This document shows, in pieces, positions 20,040-27,331 of a DNA stretch of 47,687 nt (position 1 is the first letter of the stretch; the number at the start of each line of letters is the position of its first letter). The notes under the pieces are model-generated. The model had not been told where the DNA came from and ran no database searches. It saw nothing but the letters and a program-made list of their open reading frames with translations. Position numbers and translations under genes: made by a program. Location of the stretch: the NCBI RefSeq assembly GCF_001500065.1, contig NZ_LQIN01000020.1, positions 1 through 47,687 on the forward strand. Direction: 5' to 3'. Source of the stretch: Mycobacterium sp. IS-3022 (GTDB lineage: Bacteria; Actinomycetota; Actinomycetes; Mycobacteriales; Mycobacteriaceae).

Positions 20040-20180
20040 ATGCAGTCGTACGACCTGTTCTCCCATCCCCAGAAACCCGAATTCGTCTCCAGCCAGGACG
20101 ACTCCGCCGAACCCGTGACCAACCCCGAGTTCTCGGATCGCCCCGACCGGGATTCGTCTGTGACCACACCGCCCGCGTGA
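20040..20180 (+). CDS. Candidate small protein, 46 aa
   Basis: An ATG preceded by CGAAGGA at about 9 bases opens a 46-codon frame. Most codons end in G or C, as in real genes of this genome. The product is polar and acidic (MQSYDLFSHPQKPEF, then QDDSAEPVTNPEFSDRPDRD) with no Cys, no membrane segment and probably little fold. It stops 24 bases before the convergent selD stop. No family recognised. Confidence 0.4.
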   Translation: MQSYDLFSHPQKPEFVSSQDDSAEPVTNPEFSDRPDRDSSVTTPPA

Positions 20181-20203
20181 GGTTCGGCTGGTTGTAAAGC
20201 CAG

Positions 20204-21217
20204 TCAGCGCACCACGATCGAGTGCTGTCCACGCGGCACCAGTTCACCGATGACGGGTGCGCCCGGGATCTCACCGGCGATCAGCAGACCGCCCGACGTC
20301 TGCGCATCCGCCAGCAGCAGCGCCTCGTCGTCGTCGACCGCGGAGAGGTCGACGTGCGGGGCGACCCAGTCGAGGTTGCGCCGGGTGCCGCCGCTGACAT
20401 ATCCGGCCGCCAACGCATCCCGCGCGCCGTCGAGGTAGGGCACCGCCGTGCTGTCGATCACCGCGGTGACGCCGCTGGCGCGGGCCAGCTTGTACAGATG
20501 GCCCAGCAACCCGAAACCCGTTACGTCGGTGGCGCATTCGATACCCGCGGCGACGCCGGCCTGTGCGGCGTCGGCGTTCAGCGTCGTCATCACCTCGACG
20601 GCCTCGGGAAACGTCTCGCCGGTGTTCTTGTGCCGGCTGTTGAGCACCCCGACGCCCAGCGGCTTCGTCAACGACAGCGGCAGCCCGGCCTTACCGGCGT
20701 CGTTGCGCAGCAACCGATTCGGATCCGCGATACCGGTGACGGCCAAACCGTACTTCGGCTCCGGATCGTCCACGCTGTGCCCGCCGGCCAGATGGCAGCC
20801 TGCGGCCATGCACATGTCCATGCCGCCGCGTAACACCTCTGCGGCCAACTCGAACGGCAGCACATCGCGCGGCCAGCCCAGCAGGTTCACCGCGACGACC
20901 GGTCGCCCACCCATCGCGTACACATCCGACAGTGCGTTGGCCGCCGCGATCCGCCCCCAGTCATAGGCGTCGTCGACCACCGGGGTGAAGAAGTCCGTCG
21001 TCGCGATCAGCGCGACCCCGTCGTCGATGCGCACCGCCGCCGCGTCGTCGCCGTCGTCGAGTCCGACGAGCAGTTCGCCGACCGGATTCCGCGGCGCGGC
21101 GTGGGTCAACCCGCGCACGACGTCCTCGAGTTCGCCGGGCGGGATCTTGCATGCGCAGCCGCCGCCGTGCGCGTACTGGGTCAGCCGGTAGGTCGTCTGC
21201 TCGGTCACAGCCTCCAT
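20204..21217 (-). CDS. selD: Selenide, water dikinase (selenophosphate synthetase)
   Basis: The protein is 337 aa (E. coli SelD 347). It makes selenophosphate from selenide and ATP for Sec-tRNA synthesis. The N-terminus QYAHGGGCACKIPP carries the catalytic pair: Cys21 (the place that is Sec in some species) and Lys24. The AIRS-type fold shows in VGLDDGDDAAAV, TDFFTPVVDD and GGHSVDDPEPKYGLAVTG. The ATG at 21217 fits the family N-terminus; a GTG three codons later is an alternative. It is divergent from tRNA-Sec, 30 bases away, and is part of a complete Sec gene set with selA, selB and a Sec-containing formate dehydrogenase. Confidence 0.96.
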   Translation of the reverse strand: MEAVTEQTTYRLTQYAHGGGCACKIPPGELEDVVRGLTHAAPRNPVGELLVGLDDGDDAAAVRIDDGVALIATTDFFTPVVDDAYDWGRIAAANALSDVYAMGGRPVVAVNLLGWPRDVLPFELAAEVLRGGMDMCMAAGCHLAGGHSVDDPEPKYGLAVTGIADPNRLLRNDAGKAGLPLSLTKPLGVGVLNSRHKNTGETFPEAVEVMTTLNADAAQAGVAAGIECATDVTGFGLLGHLYKLARASGVTAVIDSTAVPYLDGARDALAAGYVSGGTRRNLDWVAPHVDLSAVDDDEALLLADAQTSGGLLIAGEIPGAPVIGELVPRGQHSIVVR

Positions 21218-21247
21218 GCTGCCTGGCATGATCGGGCCGTGGGTCAG

Positions 21248-21342
21248 GGAGGCGTATCCGGTCTGGTGACCGGCGCGGTCTTCAAAATCGCTGAGCGGCA
21301 GATCCTGTCGCTGGCGGGTTCGATTCCCGTCCGCCTCCGCCA
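21248..21342 (+). tRNA. selC: tRNA-Sec (anticodon UCA)
   Basis: The tRNA is 95 nt with an encoded CCA (21340-21342). Acceptor strand GGAGGCG (21248-21254) pairs with CGCCTCC (21332-21338), discriminator G. The six-pair D stem CCGGTC/GACCGG (21258-21273) with a 4-base loop is a Sec hallmark. The anticodon stem is GCGGT/ATCGC, with loop CTTCAAA giving TCA at 21282-21284. The long variable arm AGCGGCA/TGTCGCT has 7 pairs. The T stem is GCGGG/CCCGT with TTCGATT. The eighth acceptor pair expected in bacterial tRNA-Sec is a U/C mismatch (21255/21331). It lies between two minus-strand genes and must have its own promoter. Confidence 0.97.
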
Positions 21343-21366
21343 CGGAACGCACACGCTCAGCCCGGG

Positions 21367-21897
21367 TCATTCCTGATTACGGTCCCACACCACCAGGCCG
21401 TCGTCGCGCACCCGCGCGCCCTCCGACGGCGTATGCGGCAGCACCCGGCCGTCGTGCATGAGGTGCCCGACCGGCACGGAATGCCTCAGCATCGCCACGT
21501 CGGCGACGATTCGCCGGTGACATCGCCACCACACCGACTCGCTGCACATCATCGCGGTGTGCTGGCGTCTCGACTGCTCGACGAGGTCGCCCAGCGCATC
21601 GGCGAATTCGTCGGTGCGGGTGTAGGCGGCGTACGCGGCGAACTGCTTAACCCGCCACCACGGGTCCTCGGCCTCGGCGCCGGCGGGCAGGCTCCGGCGC
21701 CCGCCCAACCGCTGGTCCCAGCGGTAGTCCAGCCCTGCCTCCCGCGTCCACGCGGCGATCGCGGTCGTCTCCACGTCGGGGTTGTGCCTGCTGTTCGGGT
21801 AGCGGCGGATGTCGACTAGCGCCTCGACGCCCGCCTCCTTCAGCAACCGCGTGAGCGCTGATCCGTCCAGCGCACCGTGTCCCACCGACGTCAACAT
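21367..21897 (-). CDS. DUF488 family protein
   Basis: About 176 aa. It begins LTSVGHGALDGSALTRLLKEAGV and continues VDIRRYPNSRHNP, WDQRLGGRR and MMCSESVWWRCHRRIVAD, the pattern of DUF488 (SVGHS..., DVR..P.S, CxE...CHR). Family function is unknown; the Cys/His cluster suggests redox or metal chemistry. The ATG at 21897 matches the usual family N-terminus; an upstream ATG at 21924 is possible. Its place inside the Sec gene cluster may be chance. Confidence 0.8.
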   Translation of the reverse strand: MLTSVGHGALDGSALTRLLKEAGVEALVDIRRYPNSRHNPDVETTAIAAWTREAGLDYRWDQRLGGRRSLPAGAEAEDPWWRVKQFAAYAAYTRTDEFADALGDLVEQSRRQHTAMMCSESVWWRCHRRIVADVAMLRHSVPVGHLMHDGRVLPHTPSEGARVRDDGLVVWDRNQE

Positions 21898-21973
21898 GTG
21901 ATCGGTGTACCCGATCGCGGCCATGGGCCATGATGGCCTCATGCGAGCTCGGTGCGCATGCGTATGTGGGTGC

Positions 21974-22022
21974 GATTTCGGTGTAGACAGTTGCGGTCAG
22001 CGCAACCAACTACACCGAAATC
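21974..22022 (+). promoter_or_regulatory. Long hairpin in the selA leader, possible SECIS-like control element
   Basis: Arms GATTTCGGTGTAG (21974-21986) and CTACACCGAAATC (22010-22022) pair perfectly (13 bp). Inside a 3x3 internal loop, a second 6-bp stem GTTGCG/CGCAAC closes the loop GTCAG. The apex therefore reads GGUC once the closing pair opens, as in the fdhA SECIS loop. It ends 13 bases before the selA ATG, in a leader with only a weak ribosome binding site. In E. coli a SECIS-like leader hairpin lets SelB regulate selAB; the parallel here is inference. It could also be a palindromic operator or an unrelated intergenic repeat. Confidence 0.5.
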
Positions 22023-22035
22023 ACCGGGTGACCCG

Positions 22036-23316
22036 ATGACCGATCCCCGCCGGCGCGTGCCGCGCACCGACGTCCTGCTCGCAGATCCGCGCCTCGCCGA
22101 GGCGTCGCGGGTGCTCGGCCGTGCACTGGTCAAAACCGTTGTCGCGCAATCCCAACAGCGTGCGCGATCCGGCGAGATCGAGCCGGAGCGGGTCGCCGAC
22201 GACGCGGTCGCGGCGCTGCCGACGAGTGCGGCCACCCTGCGCCCGGTGATCAACGCGACCGGCGTCGTCGTGCACACCAACCTCGGACGGGCGCCGCTGT
22301 CGCAGGCCGCGGTCGACGCGATCGTCACCGCGAGCGGCGCCACCGACGTCGAGTTCGACCTCCAGACCGGTCGCCGGGCCCGACGCGGCCGCGGCGCGCT
22401 CACCGCGCTGGCCCGGGCGGTCCCCGCCGCGCAGGGCGTGCATGTGGTCAACAACAACGCCGCCGCGCTGCTGCTCGCCGCGATGACGCTGGCGCCGGGC
22501 AAGGAGATCGTCGTCAGCCGCGGCGAGCTCATCGAGATCGGCGACGGCTTCCGGCTGCCCGAGCTGCTGGAGTCGACCGGATCGCGCATCCGCGAGGTCG
22601 GCACCACGAACCGCACCCACCTGCGTGATTACGCCGACGCGCTCGGGGCCGACACCGGGTTCATCCTCAAGGTGCACCCGTCGAATTACTCGGTCACCGG
22701 GTTCACCTCGTCGGTCAGCGTCGCGGAGTTGGCCGACCTCGACACGCCGCTGGTCGCCGACATCGGGTCGGGCCTGCTCAGCCCGCATCCGCTGCTGCCC
22801 GACGAGCCCGACGCGACCACGATGCTGCGCGACGGCGCCGACCTCGTCACCGCAAGCGGCGACAAGCTGCTCGGCGGCCCGCAGGCGGGTCTGCTGTTCG
22901 GCGACGCCGAGCTCATCGAACGGCTGCGACGACACCCGGCGGCTCGGGCGCTTCGCGTCGACAAGCTGACCCTCGCCGCGTTGGAGGCCACGCTGGCGGG
23001 CCCGCCGACACCGGTCGCGCAGGCGCTGGACGCCGACGTGACCGACCTGCTGGTGCGGGCGCAGATCCTCGCCGCGCAACTGCCCGGCGCGGAGGCGGTC
23101 GAGTGCATCGCCGCTGTCGGCGGTGGCGGCGCTCCCGGCGTCGCGCTGCCGAGCGCCGCGGTCAGCGTGCCCGAGTCCTACGCTGCGCCGCTGCGCGCCG
23201 GAACGCCCGCGGTGGTCGGCCGGCTCGAAGCCGGACGCTGCCTGCTGGACCTGCGCACCGTTGCACCCGATGACGACGGCCTGCTCGCCGAGGCGGTCCT
23301 GGCGTGTACGTCATAG
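22036..23316 (+). CDS. selA: L-seryl-tRNA(Sec) selenium transferase
   Basis: The protein is 426 aa (E. coli 463). It is PLP-dependent and converts Ser-tRNA-Sec to Sec-tRNA-Sec using selenophosphate. Family landmarks are TLRPVINATGVVVHTNLGRAPLS, VNNNAAALLLA, SRGELIEIGDGFRLPE, REVGTTNRTHLRDY, KVHPSNYSVTGF, and the PLP lysine motif SGDKLLGGPQAGLL. I chose the ATG at 22036 over an upstream in-frame ATG at 21952 because the earlier one would place the leader hairpin in coding sequence and adds a Cys/Arg-rich tail foreign to the family. The gene overlaps selB by 13 bp. Confidence 0.96.
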   Translation: MTDPRRRVPRTDVLLADPRLAEASRVLGRALVKTVVAQSQQRARSGEIEPERVADDAVAALPTSAATLRPVINATGVVVHTNLGRAPLSQAAVDAIVTASGATDVEFDLQTGRRARRGRGALTALARAVPAAQGVHVVNNNAAALLLAAMTLAPGKEIVVSRGELIEIGDGFRLPELLESTGSRIREVGTTNRTHLRDYADALGADTGFILKVHPSNYSVTGFTSSVSVAELADLDTPLVADIGSGLLSPHPLLPDEPDATTMLRDGADLVTASGDKLLGGPQAGLLFGDAELIERLRRHPAARALRVDKLTLAALEATLAGPPTPVAQALDADVTDLLVRAQILAAQLPGAEAVECIAAVGGGGAPGVALPSAAVSVPESYAAPLRAGTPAVVGRLEAGRCLLDLRTVAPDDDGLLAEAVLACTS

Positions 23317-24980
23317 CCACCGCGGGCCATGTCGATCACGGCAAGTCCACGCTCGTCGAACGGCTCACGGGCAGGTGGCCGGACCGGCTGGCCGAGGAGC
23401 AGCGCCGCGGGCTGACCATCGACCTCGGGTTCGCCTGGACGACGCTCGACGGGCGGGAAATCGCATTCGTCGACGTGCCCGGCCACGAGCGGTTCGTCGC
23501 GAACATGCTCGCCGGTGTCGGGCCGGTGCCGGCAATCGTGTTCGTCGTCGCCGCGACCGAGGGGTGGATGCCGCAGTCCGACGAGCATCTCGACGCGCTG
23601 CGAGCGCTCGGGGTCCGGCACCTGCTCGTGGTGATCAGCAAGGCCGACCTCGCCGACCCGGCCCGGGCGATCGCGCAGGTGCGCGAGCGTCTGCCCGACG
23701 CGCCGATCGTTCTCGGCACTGATCTGAATGCTGTTCGCACACAGATTGTTTCGCTTGTCGACGGGCTGCCTCATCCTGACCGCGACGCCGACGTGCGGCT
23801 CTGGGTGGACCGCTCGTTCACCGTCCGGGGCGCGGGCACGGTGGTGACCGGGACGTTGGCGGCAGGCACGTTGCGCGTCGGCGACGAACTCGAGCACGCC
23901 GGACGACGGGTCACGGTGCGCGGCCTGCAGTCGCTTGGCCGGGACCGCTCGGGGGTCGGCGCCGTCGCACGCGTCGCGGTGAACCTGCGCGGCGTCGACC
24001 GCCGGCACATCGGCCGCGGCGACACCGTCCGGACCCCGGGCGCGTGGCTCGACACCGCCGAGATCGACGTGCTGCTGCGAGTACCCGGCGAGCTGCACCG
24101 GCAGCTGGTGCTGCACATCGGGTCGGCGGCGGTGCCGGTTCGCGTGCGGCCGCTCGGCGCGGCGGGCGCCCGGCTGCGGTTGGCGCGACCGCTGCCGTTG
24201 CGGGTCGGCGACATCGGGCTGCTGCGCGATCCCGGCGAGCACCGCATCGCCGCGGGTGTCGAGGTGCTCGACGTGCGGCCGCCCGCGCTGCGGCGTCGCG
24301 GCGCGGCACGTGAACGAGGCGAGGAGCTGGCGACCGGACGCGTGCGCCGGCCGCCGTGTGCCCGCGTTGACGAGTTGCGCGCCATGGGTTTTCACACCGA
24401 CGGCACGCGGGTGGGCGACTGGGTCGTCGATGACGGCTGGTGGGCGCAGCGGCGGCACCAGATGATGACCGCCGTCGCAGGGTGGGCCGCCGAACACGAC
24501 GTCGCGGCGGGCATGCCGCTGGAGACGCTGCGGCAGCAGGCGGGTCTGCCGGCGGCCGAACTGCTGCCCGCTTTGCTGCAGGGCACGGAATTGCAGGCCG
24601 TCGATGGGGTGGTGCGCCAGCCCGGTGCGGGGCTGCCTGCGCGCGTCGACAAGGCGGTGCGGACGGTGGAGGAGTGGCTGGCTGAGGAGCCGTTTCGCGC
24701 GCCGGAGGCCGACGAGCTGGCCGGCCTCGAGCTGGGACAGCGCGAACTCGCGGCGGCGATCCGCGCGAAGCGGTTGACCAGGATCGCCGACGGCGTGGTG
24801 CTCGGCCCGGACGTATTCGACCGCGCCGCAGCGATTCTCAAGGCATTGCCGCAGCCGTTCACCGTCGCCGACGCCAAGCGCGCGATGAACACCACCCGCC
24901 GGGTCGCGGTGCCGCTGCTGGAACGGCTTGACAAACTCAAGGTCACTCGCCGCAGCGAAGACGGGACACGCTATACCTAG
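23304..24980 (+). CDS. selB: Selenocysteine-specific elongation factor
   Basis: The protein is 558 aa. It is a GTPase that brings Sec-tRNA-Sec to the ribosome at UGA codons marked by a SECIS hairpin. G1 GHVDHGKST, G3 DVPGHE and G4 SKAD (SKADL rather than NKxD) lie in the first 130 residues. EF-Tu-like domains 2 and 3 follow (VRGAGTVVTGTLAAGTLRVGDE). The C-terminal part has winged-helix repeats that bind SECIS RNA in characterised SelBs (FTVADAKRAMNTTRRVAVPLLERLD). It is somewhat shorter than E. coli SelB (614). The GTG start lies inside the end of selA, so translation is coupled. Confidence 0.95.
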   Translation: MYVIATAGHVDHGKSTLVERLTGRWPDRLAEEQRRGLTIDLGFAWTTLDGREIAFVDVPGHERFVANMLAGVGPVPAIVFVVAATEGWMPQSDEHLDALRALGVRHLLVVISKADLADPARAIAQVRERLPDAPIVLGTDLNAVRTQIVSLVDGLPHPDRDADVRLWVDRSFTVRGAGTVVTGTLAAGTLRVGDELEHAGRRVTVRGLQSLGRDRSGVGAVARVAVNLRGVDRRHIGRGDTVRTPGAWLDTAEIDVLLRVPGELHRQLVLHIGSAAVPVRVRPLGAAGARLRLARPLPLRVGDIGLLRDPGEHRIAAGVEVLDVRPPALRRRGAARERGEELATGRVRRPPCARVDELRAMGFHTDGTRVGDWVVDDGWWAQRRHQMMTAVAGWAAEHDVAAGMPLETLRQQAGLPAAELLPALLQGTELQAVDGVVRQPGAGLPARVDKAVRTVEEWLAEEPFRAPEADELAGLELGQRELAAAIRAKRLTRIADGVVLGPDVFDRAAAILKALPQPFTVADAKRAMNTTRRVAVPLLERLDKLKVTRRSEDGTRYT

Positions 24981-24990
24981 AGCTGCTAGG
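24976..24990. promoter_or_regulatory. Palindrome CCTAG-AGCTG-CTAGG before the PadR gene
   Basis: A perfect 5-bp inverted repeat with an additional CTAG directly after it (24991-24994) overlaps the selB stop codon and ends 11 bases before the PadR ATG. PadR proteins often bind such sites in their own promoter. I infer an autoregulatory operator. Confidence 0.45.
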
Positions 24991-25001
24991 CTAGCGGCGC
25001 T

Positions 25002-25364
25002 ATGTATATCGACAAGGATCTGGTGGCGGCCTCGGCGACGCCCCTTGTGCTGGGCATCCTCGCCGATGGCGAGTCCTACGGATACGCCATCTTGAAACGG
25101 GTGCAGGAGCTGTCCGGCGGACGGATCCAATGGACGGACGGGATGCTGTATCCGCTGCTGCATCGGCTCGAGCGGCTGGGATACGTGACGGCGACGTGGG
25201 GCGTCTCCGACAGCGGCCGCCGGCGCAAGCACTACGCGATCACCGATGCCGGTCGAAAGATGCTCGCCGAGCGGCGAACTCAGTGGGAGACCGTGGCGGG
25301 CATGCTCGACCAGGTATGGCGCAGCGTCCCACTACCTCCTACAACGGCGCAAGGATGGGCGTGA
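25002..25364 (+). CDS. PadR-family transcriptional regulator
   Basis: The protein is 120 aa. The winged-helix core LVLGILADGESYGYAILKRVQELSGG...TDGMLYPLLHRLERLGYV is diagnostic, and YPLLHRLE is the recognition helix region. A short C-terminal helix follows, as in small class PadR proteins. The next gene starts on its stop codon (TGATG), a common pairing of PadR with a membrane protein. I infer that it represses this pair in response to an unknown ligand. Confidence 0.92.
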   Translation: MYIDKDLVAASATPLVLGILADGESYGYAILKRVQELSGGRIQWTDGMLYPLLHRLERLGYVTATWGVSDSGRRRKHYAITDAGRKMLAERRTQWETVAGMLDQVWRSVPLPPTTAQGWA

Positions 25365-26707
25365 TGGACGCCGACGCCGCATTGGAATCACAGATCGGTC
25401 AGTGGCGCGGTTACGTCGAGCGGCATCGGGCGATCTCGGCCGCAGACGCCGACGAGATGGAAGACCACCTGCGCAACCAGATCGCCGATCTGTCCTCCGC
25501 CGGCCTGATGAGCGACGAGGCGTTCCTGGTCGCGGTGAAGCGCATGGGCAACGTGCACAGCATCTCCCGCGAATTCGCGCAGGAGCATTCCGACCGGCTG
25601 TGGAAGCAATTGGTCTTGACGGCCGAACCGGGGACCGATGGCCGACAGCGGCGAAGCGAGCTGTTCGTCGTCCTTGCGCTCGCGCTCGGCGGGGCAGCGG
25701 CACTCAAGGTGGGGTCCACCGTGCTCGCCGAGGAGGTATTCGCCCGCAACGCCGGACTTTTCGTGCTTCCGTTCCTGATCGGCTATTTCGTCTGGAAGCG
25801 CCGGGTGAGCTCGCGCGTGATCGCGGCGCTGACGCTGCCGTTCGTCGTCGCGGCCGTCGTGCTCAACGTGTACCCGTTCGATCCGGATGGCGCGACTGCG
25901 GTGATCGCCACGATCCACGCGCCGATCGCGTTGTGGTTCACCGTCGGCTTCGCCTACGTCGGCGGGAAGTGGCGATCCGACCGGCGGCGAATGGATTTCA
26001 TCCGGTTCACCGGCGAGTGGGTGGTGTACCTGACCCTGCTCGCCCTCGGCACCGGCGTGTTGATGGCGCTGACGGTCGGCGCGTTCGAGGCGCTCGGCAC
26101 CGACGTCGAATGGGCCATCGAGGACTGGATCGTGCCGATCGGGGTGGCGGGCGGGATCCTCGTCGCCGCATGGCTCGTCGAGGCCAAGCAGAACGTGGTG
26201 GAGAACATCGCGCCCGTGCTCACCCGGGTGTTCACCCCGCTGACCACGATAATGCTGCTCGTGCTGCTCGCGTCGTTCATCGTGGAGGGCAGCCTGGTCG
26301 ACGTCGACCGGAACCTGTTGATCCTGATGGACCTCATCCTGGTTCTCGTTCTCGGTCTGCTGTTGTATGCGATCTCCGCCCGAGACCCGTTGGCGCCTGC
26401 GGACCAGTTCGACCGACTGCAATTCGTGCTCGTGATCAGCGCCCTGGCGGTCGACGTGCTGATGTTGGTCGCGATGCTCACGCGCATAGCGGAATTCGGC
26501 TTCACGCCGAACAAGGTGACCGCGCTCGGCTTGAACCTGGTGCTGCTGGTGAACCTGTCGTGGTCGGCATACCTGCTCGTCGGTTTCCTACGTGGCCGGC
26601 GCGATTTCGCGACCATGGAGCGCTGGCAGACCCGGTACCTACCGACGTTCGGAATCTGGGCGGCGCTGGTCGTTCTCGTCATTCCGCCGGTGTTCGGATT
26701 CGCGTAG
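25364..26707 (+). CDS. Membrane protein with N-terminal HAAS/permease-prefix domain, PadR partner
   Basis: About 447 aa. Residues 1-85 (IGQWRGYVERHRAISAADADEMEDHLRNQIADL...LMSDEAFLVAVKRMGN) match the HAAS/permease prefix domain found in proteins encoded next to PadR regulators. The rest holds about ten hydrophobic helices (LFVVLALALGGAAAL, LFVLPFLIGYFVW, MLLVLLASFIVEG, LILVLVLGLLLYAI and others). No transporter signature recognised. The ATG at 25364 overlaps the PadR stop. I infer an envelope-stress or export-related role from the partner gene only. Confidence 0.8.
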   Translation: MDADAALESQIGQWRGYVERHRAISAADADEMEDHLRNQIADLSSAGLMSDEAFLVAVKRMGNVHSISREFAQEHSDRLWKQLVLTAEPGTDGRQRRSELFVVLALALGGAAALKVGSTVLAEEVFARNAGLFVLPFLIGYFVWKRRVSSRVIAALTLPFVVAAVVLNVYPFDPDGATAVIATIHAPIALWFTVGFAYVGGKWRSDRRRMDFIRFTGEWVVYLTLLALGTGVLMALTVGAFEALGTDVEWAIEDWIVPIGVAGGILVAAWLVEAKQNVVENIAPVLTRVFTPLTTIMLLVLLASFIVEGSLVDVDRNLLILMDLILVLVLGLLLYAISARDPLAPADQFDRLQFVLVISALAVDVLMLVAMLTRIAEFGFTPNKVTALGLNLVLLVNLSWSAYLLVGFLRGRRDFATMERWQTRYLPTFGIWAALVVLVIPPVFGFA

Positions 26708-26773
26708 CCACTTCAGGTGCACATGTTTGGCCGTCCACCACGCGGGTAGCCGCCTCAGTCGAGGAGGGTGACC

Positions 26774-27328
26774 ATGGCTGATACCGGCAACATCGTCGAC
26801 GACATCATCACCGACCATCGCGAGTTCGAAAGCGTCTTCACCGAGATCGAAACCGGCGGCGACCCGCACAGCCAACCCGATCTCGTCGAGCACGTGATCG
26901 CCGGAATCGTCCGGCACGCCGTCGCCGAGGAGCAGTACCTCTACCCGGCCGCCAGGAACGTGCTTCCCGACGGCGACGAGCTCGCCGATCACGAGCTCAA
27001 AGAGCACGCCGAGGCCGAGGAGATCATGAAGTCCATCGAGAAGGCCGGCCGCGACGACCCCGAGTACGACGACCTGGTCCGCAAACTCATCGGCGAGATC
27101 CGCCACCACATCGAGGACGAGGAGAACGACATGCTCGCCGAGCTCCGCGATTCCTGCGCGCCCGAACAATTGCACGAGTTGAGCGAGAAGTTCCAGCGCG
27201 CCAAGGCAATGGCGCCGACACGGCCGCACCCGCTGGCGCCCGATCATCCGCCGGCCAACAAGATCCTCGCACCGGGGGCCGGTCTGGTCGACCGGGTGCG
27301 CGACGCCCTCAGCGGGCGCAACACCTGA
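26774..27328 (+). CDS. Hemerythrin HHE domain protein
   Basis: The protein is 184 aa. The di-iron ligand pattern is clear: ITDHREFES (about residue 17), HAVAEEQYLYP (about 50-60), HELKEHAEAEEIM (about 75-87), HHIEDEENDML (about 114-124). Small mycobacterial hemerythrin-like proteins bind O2 or NO, or act in oxidative-stress signalling. The C-terminal third is Pro-rich and probably flexible. GAGGAGG seven bases before the ATG at 26774 decides the start over the GTG six bases upstream. It is convergent with the glycosyltransferase, 3 bases between stops. Confidence 0.93.
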   Translation: MADTGNIVDDIITDHREFESVFTEIETGGDPHSQPDLVEHVIAGIVRHAVAEEQYLYPAARNVLPDGDELADHELKEHAEAEEIMKSIEKAGRDDPEYDDLVRKLIGEIRHHIEDEENDMLAELRDSCAPEQLHELSEKFQRAKAMAPTRPHPLAPDHPPANKILAPGAGLVDRVRDALSGRNT

Positions 27329-27331
27329 CGC

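Larger units (their letters stand above)
19884..20203. other. 320-bp intergenic region: an inverted repeat and one candidate small gene
   Basis: Between the kinase stop and the selD stop lie an AT-richer inverted repeat (19944-19960) and a 46-codon open frame (20040-20180). I saw no RNA gene, terminator with a T-run or other feature. Confidence 0.6.

Noticed and set aside
17352..20066. A 904-codon minus-strand frame
   Set aside because: It is mostly antisense to the receptor kinase. Only the 3' 175 codons, beginning at an ATG with a signal peptide, look real.
20204..21217. Selenocysteine in SelD itself
   Set aside because: The catalytic position is an ordinary Cys codon and there is no in-frame TGA.
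21952..22035. An N-terminal extension of SelA from the ATG at 21952
   Set aside because: It would consist of Arg/Cys-rich sequence encoded by the palindrome and is not found in the family; the ATG at 22036 starts the normal SelA N-terminus.
24928..24977. TTGACA and TATACC as a promoter for the PadR gene
   Set aside because: The spacing is 38 bases, far from 16-18.
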